Positions 1 to 11,442 of a stretch of DNA of 64,000 nucleotides are shown piece by piece. How positions within the stretch are numbered: the stretch's first letter is position 1; each line of letters begins with the position of its first letter. The position numbers and the translations under genes were made by a program. Source of the DNA: Lepiota brunneoincarnata (lineage: Eukaryota; Basidiomycota; Agaricomycetes; Agaricales; Agaricaceae); the NCBI GenBank assembly GCA_023014365.1, contig JAEBUN010000043.1, forward strand, positions 248,001 through 312,000, given 5' to 3'. Below the pieces are notes generated by a model, which searched no databases, was not told where the DNA came from, and worked only from the letters and a program-made list of their open reading frames with translations.

Positions 1-2400
1 TCTAACCAGTCTACTCTTGCTGATATCCTTGCAGAGTTGGAAACTGTCCCAGACAATTTATCAGACACCATTCACTGAGCCTTAGATATCCGCGTTGTTG
101 GAACCGCTCCCTATGCCAGATACGGGGAGCTCAGTCTTGCGGAATGTTGTATCGTTTTTTGTGTCATTGCTAAAGAACCAGACGAAATTCCCAGTACCAG
201 CCTAACGAGGGCAATGGAGCTTATAGCCGATATTCCAGGACGTCCGAAATCTGGGCAAATATTTAGAATGGCTATAACTCGGGCTCTTATTTCTGATTTG
301 TACATATTCAGCGCTCTTGCATCCTCGACCCCAAATACAACATCGCAGGTCCGCTGTTCCTAATTTGCTTTGTAGAGCGAGGTAGCTTTCCCTCAGACTT
401 AATTGACATGAAGAGGTGGTTGGGCGCTGGGAGGTGTGCTACTACTTTTTGACCGTCAACTCCTATTCATCCAGAACAAGGCAGGATGGAATACCGTAGA
501 AGGGGATCAGGATGCTGGAACAAAGCAAAGTCTCAGAGATCTGGTTAAAACCATCGAGACCTTTGAGCAGCAGACACTAAGCTTAGGGTCATCTTATGGA
601 TGAGGCCCATGTCCTTGCCCGTTAGCACGGCGGACAAACAAAATCAGTACAATCATTATCAAGCCCTTAGCTCCGCCCTCACTTCGTCCATCGGCGACCC
701 TGTCTTTGCCGTCTTCCTTTCAACTCATTCTTCACTCAGTCTCTTGGTGCCGCCCAGCAAACTTTGCCGATCAGCGTGAGCACATGCTACCCGAGGTGCC
801 TCCAAGTGCCCATTACTGAGACGCCTTCTTGCTGCTCCCCACCATTGTATATCAAACCTGGACAACTCACAATCCGAGAATTATTTCTCGTTCAGCTCGG
901 CCACCCAATGTAAGGTTTCTTTGTATGTTTTTGAGACAGCTGGTTGGTCCTTCCCAAGGTCTTGGAGCATGTTGCGTGCCAGCATAGAGAAGGATGCTGT
1001 CTGTTCCTCGGTTCCTCGACAATCAAATTTGCTTGCTCGAAACTCACTTGTTCTCAATTACCTGACCTGGGCAAAAACCTGCTTAAGCGTGAAGTTCTTT
1101 ATGGTGTTGCTTGATGACTTGATCATACTGGATTCGAGCCTCGTCATGAAGCAAGCCACCTTTATCAAAGTTGACACGGTAGCGAACCACTCGCACACCG
1201 CTTGCTCTGTGCCAGCCCACCACACATACTTTCGCTCTGGCCACCCACCGGAGCCTATTCTTGCCGAAGCTGTGGCCTATGAGATATGGCATGCCTGGGA
1301 GAAGGATCCAGAGAACAATATCATGATCGCTACCCCACTGCATTATTTTGACAGTGGCCTCGTCGGTCCGGGTGGGCGTGGGGAGGTCGTCGTGCGGTTG
1401 GACCTGACCCTGGCATAGTCCTGTTTCCATTTTCAGCAAGGGTCGCCGCATTTCAACATTTATCAAGGAGTTATTGACGGGGAATTACGCCGAGCGCATC
1501 CTGGACAGCAAGCTGGACGATGCTGTGGAAACATGGAGCACAACATAAAGCTGGGTGAGGCGTTCAAGAAGAGTATTCTTCGATTTACACACTTTGTAAA
1601 GGCAGCCAACAAAAGCGTACTCGACATGGAGGCATTACTCGCTGCACTTGTCCGCGGGACAGCTTTCAACTCCACAGGAGGCAGTCGATTTTACTGTTCC
1701 TATTCTTCTTGATCCCAACCTACCCCTTGAGCCATCGGTTATGACTCCACTTCTTGTCCAAGTGAAATGGCGCAAAGTGCTGGGGCCAGTCAACCCCTGA
1801 TCGATGAAGATGAAGAGGCGAAAGTTGGTTTGTTCCCTGCCGCCGTGGGCTCCGGGGACGAGCGACCGTATCCTGACGCTCATGGAAAAGATGGGCATCA
1901 GAGATAACCCCACCTTCGACCTCGTCAAGAGCATCAGCCTCCGTCGCCTCCTCAACTGCAGTCAATGCTGTTATCGCTGCAGAGTCTTGGCTGTCCAGGG
2001 GTTCTGGTCCAAATCCATCCATCCTTTCTCAGATTCCCAAAGGCGAGGCCCTGAACACTTGAGAAAGGGAAGTCTCGCATTTCTGCATGATCGATCCGAC
2101 ATTTCTCTCCATGATGCCTATAGCGCCCTTCACCAACTTGACTCAGTTCTCAAGATCCCATGTCTTCAATCGGCCACATATAACACGCTCACTTTCCACC
2201 GTTGATCCTTCTACAAGTATCTCAAAGATCCGGATGGTTCTGACACATTTCATACCAGCACCACTGACATCCGTCTGTGATTGGAGTTTACTAGCAGCCT
2301 CAGGCAGGATGTATTATCAAGAAGTATTACCTCTCACGAGTACACGAGAGTGTTCACGTTAGCCTAATGACGTTTGGCCCGCGCCGCCGCCAAGTTCCCC
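1..2400 (+). pseudogene. Gene X, unit 1: decayed uncharacterised gene
   Basis: Pieces of one plus-strand coding region are readable in changing frames. About 595-900 reads like MDEAHVLAR followed by VFAVFLSTHSSLSLLVPPS. About 1245-1418 reads EPILAEAVAYEIWHAW and ends near GRGEVVVRLDLTLA. An intron-like break ends at TTTTCAG just before 1438. Later pieces include SIHPF near 2020 and DISLHDAYSALHQLD near 2100. The same order recurs in unit 2 (10013-11442), and the end in unit 3, so this was once a real gene. Stops and frameshifts separate the pieces. I recognise the type as a common uncharacterised Agaricomycete family but cannot assign a function. Confidence 0.5.
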
Positions 2401-4558
2401 TTTCAGTTAGGGATCTCAGTGGAATAAGGATAAGATTTTTTTCACTCCGTTCATCCAAATGTGCGATATTGTTGGGTGTGAGTTCCGCAAAGCAGGCGGC
2501 CCGTTATATATGTGGCCTCGCTCAATCTTTTTTCACTCGGAATTCTGAGCGCACTTATCGACCATTCTGGACCGATGATCCCTAGATAAATAAATAACCG
2601 CGATGTGTAACAACCTTCTTCTTCTCCTGATACTTACACTCGATACGCGTATTCTCTTCAATACGAATAGACTGTTGGGACCACTTTCATCTCGCGTAAC
2701 TTTGTGAGTTCTGATACTCGAGCTTACATTTCGTTTTGCTTCCTTCGATTACCCGTTATATACTGACGGCGTATTGATTTTGGCATTTGAGATAGTAAAA
2801 TAGGAAACAAAGGAATGAATAATCGAGGGATGTGGAACTGGGACTGAAATGGTGGGCCGTGTTGTTGAGTCAGGTGCACGAACAAGCGAGAGATGTATAG
2901 AAGATGAGGGTGGACACCTTGGGAAGCAGCTTGGGATATGGCATGCGGCAACGTTCATCACTTGCATAGATGTTGGTTTTCTCCGTTGCACGTAGTGAAG
3001 GTGGAGTAATTGTGTTTTTCCCATCTTACTGCATTGCGTCAAAAGGTGGGGTTATACATATGTTATCGCCCCTCTGTCCAATCAAAGAAGATGATTGGTT
3101 TGGTCTGGCTGGGGGAACCAATCATACGTCTGTTGTCCAGGCCTTTATCAGTCGGTTTCGGTCTCTCTCATACAATAACTTACTAACGAGCTAAAACGGC
3201 ACCCACACTTCTGAGGAGCCTATCTACCTACAAATACGCGGAAAAGTCGTCTCCGCAAACCGTCAATCGTGATCTGTCTCGGCCACGCCTACTCCACCTA
3301 CACAACGAGAAGATCATTAACCACCATTGCCTCCTCAGCTGCAGCCAACGCCATCAAAGATGCAGAATCTCTGCTGTCATCGAAAAGCGGTGGACGACCA
3401 ACTTTGTCCTGCCCAAATAGCCTGAATGCATGGGTTATATTTTGGGCACCGAACGATGTGGTGAGTTTCAAGTTGACAACGCGCCTTCTTCATGGCTGAT
3501 TGGGGTAGTAGCAATAGTGCAATCGCACTGTCACTTTCAACGTGAGGTCTGCGCTTTTGGAGCGGGCTGGAAGGCACCTAGAGGAGTCGGCGCTGGTCTC
3601 CGACAAGTTGATGTAAATTGCTTACGGAAAGGGGCGGATGGTGGTGATGATGAGCGAGCATCACAAGATATGGAATGAGGTGCTAGTACTTGAAGGGACA
3701 ATTGATAGTGGGACCGTGTGAGTTGTTGAGGGCGCCCATGAGCTTCGGTCGCCAGCATTGGCTCATGGCTTGTCTTATCTTACCAAGCCACATGCCTGAT
3801 GGATTTGGACTCCCGCGCTCTCAATGAAGGCGCCTTTCACCGAACCATTTTCTGGGTAACCTCCACGGTAAAAGTGCATTTTTCGACCACGACGCCGGCA
3901 TTGTGCTAGCCCAGCCACCTCCACATTCCCTCTTGTGCCACCAACCGACTGGGTCCGCAGCAGACACAGTGCTGGCTCTGTAGACAACACGGCTCAAATG
4001 GCTCTCTGACACACTCCAGAAACTATGGCTATAAATCCACTCACCAGTACTCGCCTCCCTGTTCTTCCGATACATTAAGGAAACTTCCTAACGCCCTCTC
4101 TCGTTCTGTGTGAGACGCGCATACCTTCACTGCCTTTCGTTCTCTTTCTGATGAGAATTCCCGCATCTTTCCGGATTTCATGCAACAAGGCACTGAGCAG
4201 CCGGTTTCACTAGGCCAGTATATAGAGTTTCTAGTTTTATGTTCCACAACGCCATGCCATCGCTTAGCTCTGCCTACTGAACCTTGATCTCTGCTTGTTA
4301 CTGGCAGGCCGCGGGAGAGCAATGTCAGCGCTCTTTGCTGTGTGCACAGCCATATCATACCTTGCCATCAAATCGAGCTCAACGTTCTCTCTTTCACTTC
4401 CACGCCTGGATCTCGTGCAGATTGTTATTGCAATTTCTGGCTCTCCTTGGTATCGTAATGTTTGTTATAGACCTGCTCTATGTCCGGCTGATTGTCTTCT
4501 CTGCCCCATCTTGGCGTCGCCCAAGTAGCCCATTGGGACTCACAACACATCGAAAATT
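2401..4558. other. Spacer upstream of CHAT-1
   Basis: This 2.1-kb stretch matches the spacer before CHAT-2 (about 11443-13740) and, less well, the one before CHAT-3. Only short ORFs in conflicting frames are present. A stretch near 3380-3990 is shared by all units and can be read on the minus strand, but I recognise no domain. The last 300 bases must hold the CHAT promoter and leader; a TATA-like TATATAGA lies near 4219-4226. No RNA gene was seen. Confidence 0.4.
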
Positions 4559-7500
4559 ATGGGTCACACTGTTTCTGAACAAGATGGAGATCATAAGGAC
4601 CTGGAAGGAGCAAAAAAGTGTTTCACAACTGGGGCTACTTTATACCATCAGTTTGAACGCACGGGAGTGCTTAGCGACCTCGAGGAGGCAATCGAGAATC
4701 TGCAGCAGGCCGTGCGGCTCACTCCCGATGATCACCCCGGAAAAGTGGCATGTCTCAGCAACCTCGGAGTATTCCTTCGAACTCAGTTCCGGCGCACAAG
4801 GGTGCTAAGTGACCTTGACGAGGCGATCAAACACGAGCAGCAGGCTTTTGCTGCTCGCTCCTGATGACCACCCTAACAGATCAGCGTGTTTCGGCAATCT
4901 TGGAATATCCTTTGGGATTCGGTTTGAGTGCACAGGGGCGCTCACCGACCTCGAGGAGGCGATCAAGAATGGGCAGCAGGCAGTATTGCTCACTCCCGAT
5001 AGCCGCCCTGACAAACCAGGGGACCTCGGCAACCTCGGAGCATCCTTCAAAAGTCGGTTTCAACATACAGGGATGCTTAGTGACCTGGAGGAGGCAATCA
5101 AACATCAGCGGCAGGCCGTCCTGCTCACTCCTGATGACCACCCTGACAGACCGGAACATCTCAGCAACCTTGGATTATCCTTCTGGGACCGGTTCGAACG
5201 TACAGCGGTGGTCGGCGACCTCGACGAAGCGATCAAGAATAGGCAGCTGGCAGTATTGCTCACTCCAAATGACCATCCTGCCAAAGCAGCACGTCTCAAC
5301 GTCCTCGGAGCATCCTTCGGGAGTCGGTTTAACCGTACAGGGGTCCTCAGTGATCTTGGAGAAGCGATCAGAAATTTGCAGCAGGCCGTGCTGCTCACTC
5401 CCGATGACCACCCTGACAAAGCAGTACGTCTTGGCAACCTCGGAACATCCTTCCAGAATCGGTTTATGCGTATAGGGGTGCTTAGTGACCTTGACGAGGC
5501 GATCAAAAATCAACAGCAGGCCATCCTGCTCACTCCTGATGACCACCCTCACAAACCATTCCATCTCAACAACCTCGGAATATGCTTGACCGGTCGGTTT
5601 AAGCGTATAGGGGTGCTTAGTGACCTTGAGGAGGCGATCAAAAATCAGCAGCGGGCCATCCTGCTCACTCCTGATGACCACCCTCACAGACCAGAATATC
5701 TCAGCAGCCTCGGAGTGTCCTTCACGGCTCGGTTCCGACATACAGGGGTGCTCAGTAACCTCGAGGATGCGATCAAGAATGACCAGCAGGCAGCATTGCT
5801 CACCCCCGATGACCATCCTGACAAGCCAGCACGTCTCACCAACCTTGGAGCATCCCTCGGGTTTAAGTTTCAACGTACAGGGATGCTTAGTGACCTTGAC
5901 GAGGCGATCAAAAATCAACAGCAGGCCGTGCTGCTCACTCCTGATGACCACCCTCGAAGACCAGCATATCTCAGCAGCCTCGGAATGTCCTTCACAGTTC
6001 GGTTTCGACATACAGGGGTGCTCAGCGACCTCGAGGATGCAATCAAGAATGGGCAGCAGGCAGTTTTGCTCACTCCTGATGACCATCCTGGCAAGCCAGT
6101 ACGTCTTAGCAGGCTCGGAGCATCCTTTGAAAGCCGGTTTTGGCACACCAGAGTGCTTGGCGACCTTGAGGAGGCGATCAAAAATGAGCAGCAGGCCTTG
6201 CTGCTCACCCCCGGTGACCATCCTGACAGATCCGCGTGTCTCAGCCACCTCGGAATATCCTTCGGGATTCGGTTTCGATATACAGGTGTGCTCAGCGACA
6301 TCGAGGAGGCGATCAAGAATGGGCAACAGGCGGTGTTGCTCACTCCCGATAATCATACTGACAAACCATTACGTCTCAACAACCTTGGAGAATCCTTCGA
6401 AAACCAGTTTCGGCGTACAGGAGTTCTTAGTGACCTTGAGGAAGCAATCAAAAATCGCCAGCAGGCCGTGATGCTCACTCCAGATGGTCATGCTCACAAA
6501 ACAGAATGGCTCACCAACCTTGCAACCTCCTTCCGGCGTCGCTTTCATCACACTGGGTCATCTAATGACTTGGACAACGCCATTTCACATTTTCGCTCAG
6601 CTGCGACTTCCAACACTGGCTTACCTTCACTCAGATCCAGTTCATCCCGAGCGTGGGCTCGCTTGGAAGCTAGCCGGGATCCACTTTCTGCCCTGGATGC
6701 TTACCGTCGAGCCATTGATCTCATCCCACAGGTTGCTTGGATTGGAGATCCCATTGCCACACGACATTCTCAACTCAACGACCTTGGTGATATTTCCAGG
6801 GAGGCCGCTGCATTCGCTCTTGATGTTGGTCGACCAGATCTTGCACTCGAGTGGCTTGAACAGGGCCGTTCAGTCGTCTGGAATCAGCTATTCAACCTCC
6901 GACCTTCAGTACACGATCTTCGCCAAGCTTACCCAGACATTTGCGCCGAGTTTGTCCAAGTCTCAAATCAGCTCCAGAATGCAACTACTCGAGGACATGC
7001 CATGATGTCTGACGATGTGAAGACCTCACTCGAGGAAGAGACTCAGCGCCATCATCGTCTTGCTGAAAAGTGGCATTCGCTTATCGAGAAGATCCAATCG
7101 CTTCCAGGATTTGGAGACTTTCTACTTCCAAAGAAGGTGTCGGTTCTGAAGAATGCTGCCAGTTCGGGTCCTGTGGTTGTCATCAATGTTCATGAGCGCC
7201 GTTGCGATGCCTTGGTTCTAGAACGAGACAGGGACCAGGTGCTCCACATCCCATTGAATAAGCTCCGTTACGAGGATGTGGATAACATGTGGAAATCCCT
7301 CAGACCTAATCCCTCCGACTATAGGCACCCCCGCGCCGGTAGAGTAATGGTGCGAAATGCAGGTTTTTGGGGGATTCTCTCGGATCTTTATTCAAGTATC
7401 GTGGATCCAATTCTTGATGGCTTAGGCTTGAAGGTAATGATCATTGTTACATAGAATGCATTCACTCACAATAGTTTCAGACAGGTGGATCTGATCCTTC

Positions 7501-8278
7501 GACCCTTCCTCGCATTTGGTGGTGTCCAACCGGTCTCCTCACATTCCTTCCCCTTCATGCCGCCGGTCACTACTCCGGAACCATGGTAGATGGGACATTC
7601 AATTATGTGGTCTCGTCGTACACACCAACAGTTAATGCGTTGTTGGGGGCACGGGCAATGAAACAACAGCCATTCACCCAACTTGTCGGTATCTCCATGA
7701 GCGACACCCCGGATCAAGGCTCGCTACCATGTGCAGAGACAGAAATGATTAAGATAGAAGAGCGTTTCTCTGCAGACTCTAGGTGGAAATTTCAAATACT
7801 TCGAAATGAGCAAGTGACGGGAAAGCAGGTGCTGACTCACATGGTGAATGGCAGCTGGATTCATCTCGCGTGTCACGCTGTCCAGGATGAACGCGAGCCC
7901 ACACAGAGTGGTTTCCACTTCCATGACGGCCGTTTGGCAATCACAGATATCATTGCCAAGCCATTCGTCAATGCCGACTTTGCGTTCTTGTCGGCTTGTG
8001 AAACGGCGACTGGAGACGAGAAGGCGTCGGACGAAGCAGTGCACATTACTGGTGCGATGCTGGGAGCAGGATATCGGAGTGTGATTGGGACAATGTGGTC
8101 AATACCCGATGCAGCGGCTCCGATAATTGCTGAAAATGTTTACTCGTATCTTCTCTCCGAGGGAGAGCCAAACAGTGAACAGGCAGCACGAGCGCTGCAT
8201 GAAGCCGTCAAGAAGCTGCGAGAGTCGAGTCATGGATCGTTTGATTCTTGGGTACCTTTTGTACACTATGGTATATGA
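4559..8278 (+). pseudogene. CHAT-1: TPR-CHAT protein gene with one +1 frameshift
   Basis: The gene starts with MGHTVSEQDGDHK at 4559, closely matching the start of CHAT-2. Its frame is lost in a four-T run (4846-4849), where other repeats have one base fewer, and resumes in the frame ending at 7433. A GT..AG intron (7434-7480, 47 nt) joins to exon 2 (7481-8278), the same 798-nt length as in CHAT-2. The product would carry about 14-15 TPR units of 45 residues, then a CHAT domain with RIWWCPTG, HLACHA (His codon 7874-7876) and LSACETATGD (Cys codon 7997-7999). CHAT domains are caspase/separase-like peptidases. The single extra base could be a sequencing error, in which case the gene is intact. 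Confidence 0.85.
4664..6555 (+). repeat. 135-bp tandem TPR-coding array in CHAT-1
   Basis: The phrase encoding GVLSDLEEAIKN recurs every 135 bp (45 residues), giving 14 full units and a divergent last one. One extra base accounts for the frameshift. Each unit carries a helix pair of the form LSDLEEAI..QQAVLLTPDDHP..LSNLG.SF..RF. Repeats are nearly identical at DNA level and fall into alternating subtypes, so expansion and homogenisation are recent. CHAT-2 has one unit fewer. Confidence 0.85.
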
Positions 8279-10012
8279 TGTACACAGCGACTGCATTGGC
8301 AAATTACTACCTCTGTACCCCATATGTCGTCGATACTACAACCAAGTCCATGTACAGTATCACTCTTGCAAGGAGAGACCAAAGACACCGCAGAGATATT
8401 TGAGGCATAGAAAAACGACGAAGAGGGCTTGGGGCAGGACGCAATTTAAATGGTATGCGTAGAGCGGGCAATGTGTGGTAGCGGCCACGAACAGTGCAGC
8501 TACCGTCGCGAAGGATAATGAGGTGAATACAGAGGGGGTGAGGACAACCTGAAAGTTGGGTCCGTAAGAATCCGCTGGTGCACAGAACATCGTTAGGAGA
8601 TAGTCCCATCGCGTTAAAGACTGGCTCACCAAACTCCCGTCCATGTCAAGCTGACCCCTCCCCATGGCACCTCCGATCCCTACACTCCCAGGATGCATCA
8701 TCCGGTGCTCAGGGCCATCCCGATTATCCCTGACAAACCGGATACCTGAGCGTCCACTTGAAGGAAAGTCAATCATGGTGGACAGTTTCGAACGACTGAA
8801 GAAAAGTAATCATGAGCTTGTCCTGACCGGAAGTAAAGGGGCTACTCTTGACAACATACGAGACATCCTCTATATGAGGGAACTCGGGAGCAGTGCCGAG
8901 ATACAGCGATTAGCCGATGTTGAAGTCCAAAGCTCAACAGGCGCATGATACCATCATCGGTGGAAATTCCGGCTCCGGCTCTAGTCCGATCCGGGAGATC
9001 ACATGGAGCAAGATCCCCAGCCCCTCACCTTTCCCTCACTCAACGACGGGCGTTGGGACAGACCAGCTTGCTCCGCCAAATTTAAGTGTCTGTCGCTGGC
9101 TGCTACCTTGCTGTGCCTCAACGTTATGGATACGCCCTCAGGAGTCCCAGCTATGCCCACGCTAGTTCCATTTGGTCTGCAACAGACGTAAATGAAAAGA
9201 GGGAACACCTCTCCCCTGCTCAACATGCAAACGAGCATGGCCTACCCATCTACAAATATATCAGCATAGTTTTTTCTTCTCAATCTCCAACACGTCAACC
9301 TTGGGATGTCCCTGCCACGTCCACCCCACCTACACAACGAGAAGAGTCCCAACCCCATCACCTCCTCAATGCCATCATTGCTGCAGGACCTTGGCTGTCT
9401 AGGGATTCTGGTCCACGACTATCGCAAGTAGTTTTGTCCAACCCGAGTAGCTTGAGCGCATGGGCTATATTTGATTTGAGGGTGGGGGGAGCAGGTCCAT
9501 GAAGCTGGTGTCGAGCAACAATGGTGAGCTTAGGTATACCTACATGCTGTCCCCATTGCTGACTGGGGTAGGAATGGCGCAACACACTAGCACTCTTGAC
9601 CCGAGACCACGACCTGTGCTTTTGCACCGGGCCGAAAGGCACATAGGGGGAGTCGGCATTGGTCTCTGACACTTGGACTCGAGAGACAATTGCTGGGAAT
9701 TATGGAATGGACGAATGGCAGGTGATCGAGCTCTTGATCTCCTAATGGCGATGGCCCGAGAATCAGACGGAATGCTCGATGGTGGTATGAAGAAAGCAAA
9801 GGAGCTTCTTACACGAACTGCCGGAGTTGGTTGATATGATCAAAGCGGCGCGAACAGAGACATTCAAAACTTGGATGTGTCCCCATCGCGCCCGTAGTTC
9901 TTCCTCATTTATCACTAATCTACACCTAGCGACACTGCGATCGGAGCCCGTAACAAAACAGCTCACTGACAACACCCAAACCCATGAAATTACGAGTGAG
10001 CGCAAATTGATC
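8279..10012. other. 3' flank of CHAT-1 and leader of unit 2
   Basis: This flank corresponds to the CHAT-2 flank (17330-18837), with stretches absent from one or the other. It includes the gene Y remnant listed separately. Around 8930-9250 and 18490-18830 a second conserved stretch begins with the ACAGGCGCATGATACC type of sequence. The stretch 9480-9800 has minus-strand ORFs resembling the shared pieces near 3540-3660, with no recognised domain. At 10013 the sequence becomes equivalent to base 1, which marks the unit junction. Confidence 0.4.
8360..8776 (-). pseudogene. Gene Y, unit 1: unidentified minus-strand ORF
   Basis: A 138-codon minus-strand frame contains SLVSQSLTRWDYLLTMF and then a hydrophobic segment with VAATTHCPLYAY and LPQALFVVFLCLKYL. 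The same segments, in the same frame and order, occur at 17521-18268 in unit 2. That argues for an ancestral gene rather than a chance ORF. The hydrophobicity suggests a membrane protein. No start, introns or complete domain could be defined, and I do not recognise the family. Confidence 0.35.
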
Positions 10013-11442
10013 TAACCAGTCTGTTCTTGCTGATATCTTTGCAGAATTGGAAACTGTCCCAGACATAGAGAGGGATGCCGTTCATTCCTCGGCGATCAAA
10101 TTTGCTCGCTCGAGGCTCAATTGTTCTCAATTACTTGACCCGGGCAAAACTCCGCTTAAGCGTGAAGTTCTTTCCGAGGCTATGGCCTATGGGATATGGC
10201 ATGCCCAGGAGAAGGATATGGGGAACAATACCATGATCGCTACCGCACTGCACTGCCTCGACAGTAGCCCCATCAGTCCGGGTGAGCGCTGGGGGGTCGT
10301 CATGCAGTTGAACCTGGCCAAGGCATAGTCCTGCCTCCATTTTCAGCAAGGGCCGCCGCATTTCGACGTTTATCAAGGGGTTGTTCACGGGATGTTACGC
10401 CGAGCGCATCCTGGACAGCAAGCTGGACGATGCCATGGAAAACATGGAGCACAGCATAAAACTGGGTAAGGCGTTCAAGAACAGCATTCTTCGATTTACA
10501 CACTTTATGAAGACAGCCAATAAAAGCGTACTCGGTATGGAGGCATTATTCGCTGCATTTGTCTGCGGGACAGCTTTCAACTTCACAGGAGGCAGTCGAT
10601 TTTACTGTTCCTATTCTTCTTGATTCCGATCTACCCCTCGAGCCACCAGCTATGACTCCACTTCTTGTCCAAATGAAATGGCGCAAAGTACTGGGGCCGG
10701 TCAACTGCTGATCGATGAAGAGGCGAAAGTTGGTTTGTTTCCTGCCGCCGTGAGTTCCGGGGACGAGCGACCGTATCTGACACTCGTGGCAAAGATGGGC
10801 ATCAGAGATTAACCCCACCCTCGGCCTCGTCAAGAGTATCAGCCTCCGTCGCCTCCTCAACTGCAGTCAACGCCGTTATCGCTGCAGAATCTTGGCCGTC
10901 CAGGGGTTCTGGTCCAAATCCATCCATCCTTTCTCAGATTCCCAAAGACGAGGCCCTGAACACTTGAGAAAGAGAAGTCTCGCATTTCTACATGATCGAT
11001 CCGACATTTCTCTCCATGATGCCTATAGCGCCCTTCACCAACTTGACTCGGTTCTCGAGATCCCATGTCCTCAATCGGCTACATATAACACGCTCACTTT
11101 CCACCGTTGATCCTTCTACAAGTATCTCAAAACACGACTGGCGTTGCAACATCATCACCGAATGTAGGATATGCAGTGCCAACGCCACCACCCCAAACTA
11201 GTAGGCGAATGGTGATTGTTCCCAAGGAACCGCCTCCAATGGGTTGGCTCAAGGGCATGAGGCTAATCGAATTATATGGGAGGAGATCTTTTCCCGTCGA
11301 TCATGGACCGTACACCGACGTTTTGGAGGTTCGTGTGATCCTAGCCCTCTGTGATTGGAGTTTACTAACAGCCTCGGGCAGGATGCTATTATCAAGAAGT
11401 ATTACCTCTCACAAGTACACGAGAGTGTTCACTTTAGCCTAA
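10013..11442 (+). pseudogene. Gene X, unit 2: decayed and internally deleted
   Basis: The start matches base 1 onward, but the sequence jumps from the equivalent of about base 53 to about base 985, so roughly 930 bp are missing. Readable pieces are LSEAMAYGIWHAQEKD (about 10170), KLDDAMENMEHSIKLGKAF (10421-10475), ISLHDAYSALHQLD (about 11010) and MVIVPKEPPPMGWLKG (11211-11258). An intron-like TTTTCAG lies at 10340-10346. Stops and frame changes separate the pieces. Function is unknown. Confidence 0.5.

Noticed and set aside
3269..3990. Small ORFs shared by the spacers as real genes
   Set aside because: Frames are not consistently kept between units and no domain or splice pattern supports a product.
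5175..6356. A 393-codon minus-strand ORF across the CHAT-1 repeats, and similar ones in CHAT-2
   Set aside because: The 135-bp periodicity keeps the antisense frame open. The sense frame has TPR and CHAT domains and correct splicing; the antisense has no domain.
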